Part shown: piece by piece, positions 1 to 6,572 of the stretch
Layout of the letters: each line of letters begins with the position of its first letter
Numbering within the stretch: position 1 is the stretch's first letter
Assembly: GCF_017377855.1 (NCBI RefSeq)
Contig: NZ_JAFREP010000027.1
Location: 1-64,000, forward strand
Direction: 5' to 3'
DNA length: 64,000 bases
Source: Acanthopleuribacter pedis
GTDB taxonomy: Bacteria; Acidobacteriota; Holophagae; Acanthopleuribacterales; Acanthopleuribacteraceae
Position numbers and translations under genes: made by a program
The notes under the pieces: model-generated
Database searches by the model: none
Told to the model about the DNA's origin: nothing
What the model saw: the letters and a program-made list of their open reading frames with translations, nothing else

Positions 1-113
1 ACTATCGATGCTAACCCTGGGTGCGCACCCGTCTGCTTCGCGCCGGGTCCGCGCCCAGGGCTGAAATCCTGCACGGCGTTGCCGTGCCACCGGTTCCCAC
101 GCCGGCGTCCCAC

Positions 114-254
114 CCGGATTGTGCCCATTATTGCGGCGCGGTGGATTCGCCGATGCCCCCCCGGATTGTGCGCATTATTGCGGCGCGGTGGATTCGCCGA
201 TGCCCCCCCGGATTGTGCCCATTATTGCGGCGCGGTGGATTCGCCGCCGTTCCT
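114..254. repeat. 47-bp tandem repeat, three units
   Basis: CCGGATT begins at 114, 161 and 208, giving a 47-bp period; the unit includes the text gcggcgcggtggattcgccg. The homologous place in the second duplicated copy (from about 676) has only one unit, so copy number has changed since the duplication. A period of 47 is not a multiple of three, which argues against coding. Confidence 0.85.
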
Positions 255-375
255 ACCGGTCTGCGCCGATTTTTGGAAAACGCCTTGCACCCTGCACGCC
301 CCCGTCGATCTCAAAGCCGGTCGTGGGACGCTAGCCCGGTTACCGGTGGCAGGGTGAAGCCCTGCCGGATTTCAG

Positions 376-422
376 CCCAGCGTTGGCCAAAGGCGCGCAG
401 CAGACCTTTGGCCAACGCTGGG
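376..422. repeat. 18-bp perfect-stem hairpin, copy 1
   Basis: CCCAGCGTTGGCCAAAGG (376-393) pairs perfectly with 405-422 across an 11-nt loop. No U-tract follows on either strand, so it is not a classic intrinsic terminator. The equivalent hairpin at 844-890 carries a compensatory base-pair change. Confidence 0.8.
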
Positions 423-843
423 TTTAAACCCACCCCGGCCCGCGCGCTGAAGCCGCGCCGGAGCATCCCTCGCGGAATCAACATTTTACAGTTACCTGTC
501 CCCCCGTTTCCCCACCGTTTCCCCTGTTTGCCTGGCTCCTGTACGCCTTCAGCGTACCTCGAACTATCGATGCTAACCCTGGGTGCGCACCCGTCTGCTT
601 CGCGCCGGGTCCGCGCCCAGGGCTGAAATCCTGCACGGCGTTGCCGTGCCACCGGTTCCCACGCCGGCGTCCCACCCGGATTGTGCCCACTATTGCGGCG
701 CGGTGGATTCGCCGCCGTTCCTACCGGTCTGCGCCGATTTTTGGAAAACGCCTTGCACCCTGCACGCCCTCGTCGATCTCAAAGCCGGTCGTGGGACGCT
801 AGCCCGGTTACCGGTGGCAGGGTGAAGCCCTGCCGGATTTCAG

Positions 844-890
844 CCCAGCGTAGGCCAAAGGCGCGCAGCGTGCCTTTGGCCTACGCTGGG
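844..890. repeat. 18-bp perfect-stem hairpin, copy 2
   Basis: CCCAGCGTAGGCCAAAGG (844-861) pairs perfectly with 873-890. Relative to the copy at 376-422 the T-A pair (384/414) has become A-T (852/882); the stem is fully conserved although its sequence changed. Confidence 0.8.
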
Positions 891-1106
891 TTTTAACCCG
901 CCCCGACCTGCGCGCTGAAGGCGCGCCGGAGCATCCCTTTCGGAATCAACGTTTTACAGATACCTGTCCCCACATATGCCCCTTAAACCCATCGACAAAC
1001 ATCCCCAACTAGCCCGGTTACCCCTGTCGCAGCAAAGCGTGATGATGGCTCTTGCAGTTTATCCCGACAATTTCGTTTTTTTACTGTTCGGCGTTTGCTT
1101 TTTTCC

Positions 1107-1141
1107 GACAATGTCACCATATTGATTAAAACGACATTGTC
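1107..1141. promoter_or_regulatory. Putative PadR operator: paired GACA-W-TGTC sites
   Basis: GACAATGTC (1107-1115) and its exact reverse complement GACATTGTC (1133-1141) lie 26 bp apart centre to centre, 18 bp upstream of the PadR start codon. Each 9-mer is itself a near palindrome. Position and symmetry fit autoregulation by the PadR protein encoded next to it. The AT-rich stretch between and after the sites (TTGATT... TATTTA) could be the promoter; this is inferred. Confidence 0.5.
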
Positions 1142-1158
1142 ATATTTAAAGAGGAGAC

Positions 1159-1536
1159 ATGATGGACTCGACTCTCGGCAGTTTTGAAGAAGCTGTCTTA
1201 ATGGCGGTCTACGCCAACGGCGACAACGCTTACGGGGCCACCATCTATACCAAGCTGGAAGAGTGGAAGCAGTCCAGCCTGTCCATGGGGGCGATCTACA
1301 AAACCCTGGGCCGTCTGGAAGCCAAAGGCTACCTCGATCCCAAAGAAGGCCCACCCGAGCCCAAACGTCGCGGTCGCCGCAAAAAATTCTACCGCCTCAC
1401 CGGCACCGGCATCACCGCGCTGAACGGCGTCCGCGCCATGCGCCGGCGCATGGACACCTCCCTCGGTCTGTCCGGCGGCGGGCTTGCACTGAATGCCTGG
1501 CAATGGGGTCGACTCGCGGGGGTGTGGTGTGAGTGA
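1159..1536 (+). CDS. PadR-family transcriptional regulator
   Basis: This 125-residue protein is the usual size for short PadR regulators. The winged helix occupies roughly residues 5-80: an N-terminal LGSFEEAVLMAVYANGDNAYG segment characteristic of the family (quoted in part), then SMGAIYKTLGRLEAKGYL, the typical PadR recognition helix leading into the wing, and an Arg/Lys-rich wing (RRGRRKKFYRLT). The C-terminal dimerisation part is short. The first of two adjacent ATGs follows GAGGAG with normal spacing. The last 8 bases overlap the next gene, which suggests translational coupling. In Acidobacteriota such genes often sit beside membrane-protein genes that they repress. The family assignment is firm; the ligand is unknown. 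Confidence 0.9.
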   Translation: MMDSTLGSFEEAVLMAVYANGDNAYGATIYTKLEEWKQSSLSMGAIYKTLGRLEAKGYLDPKEGPPEPKRRGRRKKFYRLTGTGITALNGVRAMRRRMDTSLGLSGGGLALNAWQWGRLAGVWCE

Positions 1537-2263
1537 GTTTGAGGATAAAGTCACCGATCATGATTCAGAGGACCAGGCAGCACCTTCCGAACTGCTCAGG
1601 AAATTGGTGTTGGCGGAGAAATTGTGGAAACTTGCCTTTGATGGGAATGTGGCTCCTCCCGAAATGGTCAAAAGCAACCTGGCGCCAATGGACGAACTAC
1701 CCGTAAAATCCTCCAGGGCTCCTATTGAAATGCCTTTATGTGGCCAGGCTGGTTGGGGGCTCCTGGACAACCGGATGAAAGACCTTCTCGATTCCTTGGA
1801 TGTGGACTCGCCCGAGAATTGGATCAAAAGGAACGATCTCAGTAAAGCATTTTCGCCGGAGGATTCTGCCCCACAGGAGGAAGCCGACTCGATAGAAACC
1901 AGCCAACCAGAAAAAGCTCAAGCTAAGTGGGTCCAAACCGAAGTCACCCCAATCACATATGGTGCTTCGTGGTACATGCGCCTACTGGGGGATGACGCCT
2001 ATTACGATTTACTTGACGTCCGTGATGTATGGGAAGTGTCGCTGGGCGCACGCCGTGCCCGCTGGAAATTTGCCGGAGCGGTCATCTGCAGCATTCCGCA
2101 TATCGTGCAAACCCACATGCAGCGCTGGTGGCGTCGCCATTGGCAAGCCCTTCGCCTTATGGTGTTGCAAGGGGCCCAGCATAAGCTGCCAGGTCAAAAA
2201 ATCGTAGTCTCGTTGCTAGACAGGCTTATGGAGGATGAAGACATGCGCAGGAGACAGTCATGA
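1529..2263 (+). CDS. Unknown protein in PadR operon, paralogous C-terminal domain
   Basis: This 244-residue protein is not recognised as a named family. The chosen GTG at 1529 overlaps the PadR stop and has a G-rich sequence just upstream; an ATG at 1493 would lie deeper inside padR. Residues 1-145 are acidic and low in complexity. The C-terminal part holds an aromatic/basic module (GDDAYYDLLDVRDVWEVSLG, then GARRARWKF, then an amphipathic segment ending RWWRRHW). Almost the same module ends the gene at 2403-2897, so the two are paralogues. The pattern (acidic Gly-Asp motif, Gly-Ala-x-x-Ala-x-W-x-F, basic/aromatic tail) recalls the short prefix domains before PadR-controlled ABC permeases in Acidobacteriota; that is an inference. 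The stop overlaps the next start as ATGA. Confidence 0.7.
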   Translation: MSEFEDKVTDHDSEDQAAPSELLRKLVLAEKLWKLAFDGNVAPPEMVKSNLAPMDELPVKSSRAPIEMPLCGQAGWGLLDNRMKDLLDSLDVDSPENWIKRNDLSKAFSPEDSAPQEEADSIETSQPEKAQAKWVQTEVTPITYGASWYMRLLGDDAYYDLLDVRDVWEVSLGARRARWKFAGAVICSIPHIVQTHMQRWWRRHWQALRLMVLQGAQHKLPGQKIVVSLLDRLMEDEDMRRRQS

Positions 2264-2394
2264 AAGACGAGCACGACGCCATCGAAATCTCCATCAAGGG
2301 TCGCACGACCATCCTGCTACTTGGGGCGCTGCTCGTGCTCTACCTCGGCGGGTCGCTCACCGATCTCGCAGCGTTGCTTGCAGGCGCACCCTAG
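2260..2394 (+). CDS. 44-residue single-pass membrane peptide
   Basis: A small gene starts with ATG at 2260, overlapping the previous stop (ATGA), 5 bases after AGGAGA, and stops with TAG at 2392-2394. The product begins with a charged stretch (MKDEHDAIEISIKGR) followed by one hydrophobic segment, TILLLGALLVLYLGG, and a short tail. Topology is probably cytoplasmic N terminus with one membrane helix. Overlap with the upstream gene and the AGGAGG shared with the downstream gene make it a genuine part of the operon. No homologue is recognised; it might tether or regulate the flanking paralogous proteins at the membrane. Confidence 0.65.
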   Translation: MKDEHDAIEISIKGRTTILLLGALLVLYLGGSLTDLAALLAGAP

Positions 2395-2402
2395 GAGGCA
2401 AA

Positions 2403-2897
2403 ATGGACCAGACTTTTATTGACCAGGAAGACTCGCCCGGTGACACGAAAGCCTTGTTGGTTCTCCATGATCTCGGGAAATTCCGGCCCGACTTTCAACG
2501 CTTCTTGAGGGGAGAGATAGGGGAAGAACCAATGGAGACCTTGCCAAATAAAATTTTCCTAGTTACGGATGCGAAAACCCTGAATGCCGATGCAAAAATC
2601 ACGATTAACGACCTCTCTGATTCCACGAAACACTATTTGATACAGGCCGCCGGGCGTTCTTACCGCCCTCAGCGCGCCTCCTCGCACAGGTTCCTGACCC
2701 ATCATTGGAACTCCTGCTGTCTCCTGGCTTTGGGAGAGTATGCCTACGACGATTTGTGTGAACTGCATGAACACTGGGTGATCGCACTCGGCGCACGCCG
2801 TGCCCTCTGGAAATTCATCTGCGCGGTGATACGCTCTTTACCGCACATGGCCATAGATCGACTCACCCAGCGATGGTTCCGCCACAAACGGCTCTAG
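2403..2897 (+). CDS. Unknown protein, second paralogue in PadR operon
   Basis: This 164-residue protein starts at the ATG at 2403, directly behind AGGAGG (2393-2398); an upstream in-frame start at 2235 would run through the 44-residue gene in another frame and is rejected. Its last 56 residues (LGEYAYDDLCELHEHW, then GARRALWKF, then ...QRWFRHKRL) match the C-terminal module of the 1529-2263 product, and the match persists at DNA level (ggcgcacgccgtgccc), indicating fairly recent duplication or conversion. The N-terminal halves also share a weak LL-x5-FDG/LRG-like pattern. Function unknown. It is the last gene of the operon; a convergent lpd gene follows. Confidence 0.7.
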   Translation: MDQTFIDQEDSPGDTKALLVLHDLGKFRPDFQRFLRGEIGEEPMETLPNKIFLVTDAKTLNADAKITINDLSDSTKHYLIQAAGRSYRPQRASSHRFLTHHWNSCCLLALGEYAYDDLCELHEHWVIALGARRALWKFICAVIRSLPHMAIDRLTQRWFRHKRL

Positions 2898-2954
2898 GGA
2901 GGTTCCATAAAACGTGGTGAGATCATCCGTGAAGCTATGGGGTGGGTCTACCCC

Positions 2955-2994
2955 AAAGGACCGGGCCCGCCTTTTTTGGCGGACACCGGCCCTT
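2955..2994. terminator. Possible bidirectional terminator between convergent operons
   Basis: aaaggaccgggcccgcc, a T6 loop and ggcggacaccggcccttt form an interrupted GC-rich hairpin between the PadR operon and lpd. The stem has mismatches and no strong U-tract follows, so it is only a candidate. Confidence 0.35.
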
Positions 2995-3015
2995 GGTTGG
3001 TTTTGGCCCATTGGG

Positions 3016-5127
3016 CTACTTTTTCTTTTTCGGGATGTAGAGGTCGGTGATGGTGCCCTCGAAGACCTCGGCCGCGAATGCCATGGTTTCGCTGAGGGTT
3101 GGGTGCGCGTGAACGGTCAGGCCGATGTCCTCGGCGTCGCAGCCCATTTCGATGGCCAGGCCCGCTTCCGCGATGAGTTCACCCGCGTTGGTGCCGACCG
3201 CGGCGGCGCCGATGATGCGGCCCGACTTTTTGTCGAACAGCATTTTGGTCATGCCCTCGCTGCGACCCATGGCCAAGGATCGGCCGCTGGCGGCCCAAGG
3301 GAAGCTGCCTTTGCCGTAGTCGATGCCTTGTTCCTTGGCTTGCTCCTCGGTGACGCCGACCCAAGCAACCTCGGGGTCGGTGTAGGCCACGCTGGGGATG
3401 ACGCGCGCATCGAAGAAACTTTTGTGACCCGCGCAGACCTCCGCGGCAACCTTGCCCTCGTGGGTGGCCTTGTGGGCCAGCATGGGTTGGCCGACGATGT
3501 CGCCGATAGCGAAGATGTGCGGAACGTTGGTGCGTTGTTGGTTGTCGACGGCGATAAAACCACGCTCGTCCACGGCCACGCCGGCCTGTTCGGCGCCGAT
3601 CAGTTTGCCGTTGGGCGAACGGCCGACGGAGAGCAAGACGCGGTCGAAGACGGCCTCGTCCGGGGCTTCTTTGCCCTCGAAGGTGACGTGCAAGCCGTCG
3701 TCTTTGGCGGTCATGCCGGTGACCTTGCTGTTGAGGTAGATGTTTTCGAACTTTTTGCGCATGCGCTTTTCGAAAGGCCGCACCATGTCGCGGTCGGCCC
3801 CCACCATCAAGCGGTCCATCAGCTCAACCACGGTGACCTTGCTGCCCAAGGCCTCGTAGACGGTGCCCAGCTCCAAACCGATGATGCCGCCGCCGATAAC
3901 CAGCAAACGCTCGGGAATATCGGCCATTTCCAAGGCGCCGGTGGAATCCATCAAGCGCGAATCTTCGTAGGGAAAGCCGGGAATGCGCACGGGGCGAGAG
4001 CCGGCGGCGATGACGGCGTAACGGAAGCTGTATTCCTTGGTACCTTCTTCGCCTTCAACGCGGATGCGGTGCGGGTCGATGAAGGTACCGGTCCCCTGGG
4101 CGACCTCGACCTTACGCGCTTTGGCAAGCTGGCGGATGCCGCCGGTTAGTTTGCCAACGACGGAATCTTTCCAGTCGCGCAGTTTGTCGATTTGGATTTC
4201 CGGGGTGCCAAAGACAATGCCGTGCTCGCTCATGTGGGCGGCTTCGTCGATGACACGTGCGCTGTGCAGCAAAGCTTTGGACGGGATACAGCCCACGTTG
4301 AGGCACACGCCGCCCAGGCTTTTGTCTTTTTCGACGAGCAGGGTTTTGAGACCGAGGTCGGCGGCGCGGAAGGCGGCGGTGTACCCACCGGGCCCGGAGC
4401 CGAGCACCATCACCTCGTAATCGAAGTCACCCTCGGGTGCAGCGACAGGCGCGGCATCGGGTTTGGCGCCACGCGCGGGTGCGCTCGGTGCCGCGGGTTT
4501 CGATTCAGCGCTCGGCGCCGCGGATTTCGATTCGGCGGCAGGCGCGGCATCGGCGGCACCTCCCGAGGTGGTGGCCAAAACGGCAACCACATCACCTTGG
4601 TTCACGGTGCCGCCGGCTTCGACCTTGAGCGAGGTGACGGTACCGCTCGCGGTGGCGGCGATTTCCATGGAAGCTTTGTCGGTTTCCAGCGAAATCAATG
4701 AATCGCCCTCGTTGACCTGATCGCCCTCGGCCACCAGGATCTCAACGACGTCCACATCCTTAAAATCACCCAAATCGGGCACAACCACCTCGACCTCGGC
4801 GGAAGCCGCGGCAGGGATTGCCTCGGGACTTGCCGCGGGGGCCGTTTGGGCGCTTGACGCGGGGGCCGGTTCGGTTTTTGCCGCGGCGCTCGCTTCAATG
4901 ACGGCGATCACCTCGCCCTCGTTCACGACGCCGCCTGCTTCGACTTTGATTTCGGCGATCACCCCGTCGGCGGTGGCGGCCACTTCCATCGACGCTTTAT
5001 CGGTTTCTAGACCCAACAGTGAATCACCCTCGGCAACGGTGTCACCCACGGCGACCAGCACCTCGACAACATCCACGTCTTTGAAATCGCCCAGATCGGG
5101 CACGGTTACTTCAACACGGTTACTCAT
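3016..5127 (-). CDS. lpd: Dihydrolipoamide dehydrogenase (E3) with two N-terminal lipoyl domains
   Basis: The E3 subunit of pyruvate dehydrogenase reoxidises dihydrolipoyl groups with FAD and NAD. The 703-residue product is far longer than a plain E3 (about 470) because residues 1-80 and about 110-190 are two lipoyl domains, each with the lipoylation motif ETDKASM and joined by Ala/Pro-rich linkers. The E3 core follows: FAD-binding GSGPGGYTAA, redox-active disulfide GGVCLNVGCIPSKALLH, NAD-binding GGGIIGLELG, and the C-terminal dimer interface with HAHPT. The ATG at 5127 was chosen over an upstream frame because the product then starts directly with the lipoyl fold and lies 10 bases behind the aceF stop. 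Fusion of one lipoyl domain to E3 is known in several bacteria; two in tandem is less common. Third gene of the aceE-aceF-lpd operon. Confidence 0.95.
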   Translation of the reverse strand: MSNRVEVTVPDLGDFKDVDVVEVLVAVGDTVAEGDSLLGLETDKASMEVAATADGVIAEIKVEAGGVVNEGEVIAVIEASAAAKTEPAPASSAQTAPAASPEAIPAAASAEVEVVVPDLGDFKDVDVVEILVAEGDQVNEGDSLISLETDKASMEIAATASGTVTSLKVEAGGTVNQGDVVAVLATTSGGAADAAPAAESKSAAPSAESKPAAPSAPARGAKPDAAPVAAPEGDFDYEVMVLGSGPGGYTAAFRAADLGLKTLLVEKDKSLGGVCLNVGCIPSKALLHSARVIDEAAHMSEHGIVFGTPEIQIDKLRDWKDSVVGKLTGGIRQLAKARKVEVAQGTGTFIDPHRIRVEGEEGTKEYSFRYAVIAAGSRPVRIPGFPYEDSRLMDSTGALEMADIPERLLVIGGGIIGLELGTVYEALGSKVTVVELMDRLMVGADRDMVRPFEKRMRKKFENIYLNSKVTGMTAKDDGLHVTFEGKEAPDEAVFDRVLLSVGRSPNGKLIGAEQAGVAVDERGFIAVDNQQRTNVPHIFAIGDIVGQPMLAHKATHEGKVAAEVCAGHKSFFDARVIPSVAYTDPEVAWVGVTEEQAKEQGIDYGKGSFPWAASGRSLAMGRSEGMTKMLFDKKSGRIIGAAAVGTNAGELIAEAGLAIEMGCDAEDIGLTVHAHPTLSETMAFAAEVFEGTITDLYIPKKKK

Positions 5128-5137
5128 GCGGCGCCCC

Positions 5138-6478
5138 CTACAACAAGAGGCGACGCAAGTCGCCGAGCACGTGGGCCAAGTACGCGGTGAAACGGGCCGC
5201 GGCGGCACCGTCAATGACGCGGTGGTCGTAGGACAACGACAGCGGCAACATCAAACGCGGCACAAACGCGTCGTCTTGCCAAACGGGTTTCAGGCTGGAA
5301 CGCGACAGGCCGAGGATGGCGACCTCGGGCGCGTTGACAATCGGCGTAAACGCGGTGCCGCCGATGCCGCCCAGGCTGGAGATGGTGAAACAGGCGCCCT
5401 GCAAATCGGCGGGTTTGATTTTGCCCTCGCGCATGCGGCCACTCACCTCACCCAACTCTTTGGCCAGTTGGAACAGGCTTTTTTGGTCGCAATCGCGAAT
5501 GACGGGCACGACCAGACCGTTGGGCGTGTCCACGGCAATACCGATGTGGAAGTACTTTTTGCGAATCAGCGCCTCGCCGTCGGGACTGAGCGAGCTGTTG
5601 AAATCGGGGTACTTTTGCAAGGCGGCGACGACGGCTTTCATGATGAACACAATCGGCGTCAGTTTGAAGCCCTGCTTTTTGGCCTCGTCACCGTGGGCCT
5701 TGCGGAAGGCCTCCATGTCGGTAATGTCGGCGTCCTCGTGTTGGGTCACGTGGGGCACGTTCAACCAACTGCGGTGCAGGTTGGCGGCACTGACCTTGCG
5801 GATGCGGCTGAGTTTCACCTCTTCGATTTCACCGAACTTGCTGAAGTCGACGGCGGGAACAGGGGGAATGCCGGAACCGGAAGGCGCCGCGGCGGGCGCG
5901 GGCGTGCCGGCCATGGCCTGCTTCACGAAACTTTTGACGTCGTCCTGCACGATGCGCCCTTTGCGGCCGCTGCCTTTGACGTGGGTCAGGTCGACACCCA
6001 ACTCACGGGCGAACTTGCGCACGGACGGCGAGGCGTAGGGCATGGATCCGGGATCGGCTTGGAACGCGTCCCGTTCACTTACGGCGTCGGGTTTCGCCGC
6101 GGTGGCGGGTGCGGGGCTCGCCGCGGGCTTGGGCTCAGGTGCCGGTTCGGGTTTCGGGTTGGGCGCTTGCGCGGCTTCTTTTTTGGATGCTGCCGGGGCC
6201 TCGGCCTCGGCAGCTTCGGTGGTCTCCTCCGCCGGTTCAGCCGCTTCAATCACGGCCACAACGGCGCCCTCGGAAACGGTGCCGCCGGCTTCAACGTTAA
6301 AGGCGGTGATTTTGCCGGCAACGTCGGCTACCACTTCCATCGAGGCTTTGTCGGTTTCGAGCGTAATCAACGGATCATCGACGGCAACCAGGTCACCGAC
6401 CGCGGCCAAGACCTCGACCACATCTACTTCACTAAAATCACCAATATCGGGAACACGAACCTCATGCTGGTTTGCCAC
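5138..6478 (-). CDS. aceF: Pyruvate dehydrogenase E2, dihydrolipoamide acetyltransferase
   Basis: The protein transfers the acetyl group from E1 through lipoamide to CoA and forms the core of the complex. The 446 residues contain one lipoyl domain (about 1-75, ETDKASM), an Ala/Pro/Glu linker, a peripheral subunit-binding domain (PSVRKFARELGVDLTHVKGS) and the catalytic acyltransferase domain ending with SYDHRVIDGAAAARF, which carries the catalytic His and Asp. Compared with E. coli E2 (three lipoyl domains, about 630 residues) this one is short; the two lipoyl domains on E3 make up the total of three. The GTG at 6478 follows GAGGAGG with ideal spacing and gives VANQHEVRVP; an ATG nine codons upstream at 6505 is the alternative. 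Confidence 0.95.
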   Translation of the reverse strand: MANQHEVRVPDIGDFSEVDVVEVLAAVGDLVAVDDPLITLETDKASMEVVADVAGKITAFNVEAGGTVSEGAVVAVIEAAEPAEETTEAAEAEAPAASKKEAAQAPNPKPEPAPEPKPAASPAPATAAKPDAVSERDAFQADPGSMPYASPSVRKFARELGVDLTHVKGSGRKGRIVQDDVKSFVKQAMAGTPAPAAAPSGSGIPPVPAVDFSKFGEIEEVKLSRIRKVSAANLHRSWLNVPHVTQHEDADITDMEAFRKAHGDEAKKQGFKLTPIVFIMKAVVAALQKYPDFNSSLSPDGEALIRKKYFHIGIAVDTPNGLVVPVIRDCDQKSLFQLAKELGEVSGRMREGKIKPADLQGACFTISSLGGIGGTAFTPIVNAPEVAILGLSRSSLKPVWQDDAFVPRLMLPLSLSYDHRVIDGAAAARFTAYLAHVLGDLRRLLL

Positions 6479-6572
6479 GGAAACCTCCTCCCTCGGGCTA
6501 TCCATTCAGAACCGGACGCAAAGACGCCGCCACAGGCCCATGCACAGGGCACGGACACGGGGCGGTCGCGGT

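Larger units (their letters stand above)
1..1020. repeat. Non-coding block: imperfect 0.56-kb direct duplication
   Basis: The sequence from base 1 restarts at base 563 (actatcga...), so two diverged copies lie in tandem: about 1-506, a unique spacer, then about 563-976. Copy 1 carries two extra 47-bp units. Both copies contain the same long hairpin and the same GC-rich text. Open frames here are unconvincing: they run through the repeats in several frames, have no ribosome binding site and resemble no family I know. Copy 1 begins exactly at the window edge, so the array may extend outside the window. Confidence 0.85.

Noticed and set aside
21..896. Overlapping frames of 71-201 codons in the first kilobase
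   Set aside because: They run through direct repeats in different frames, lack ribosome sites and have the composition of GC-rich shadow frames.
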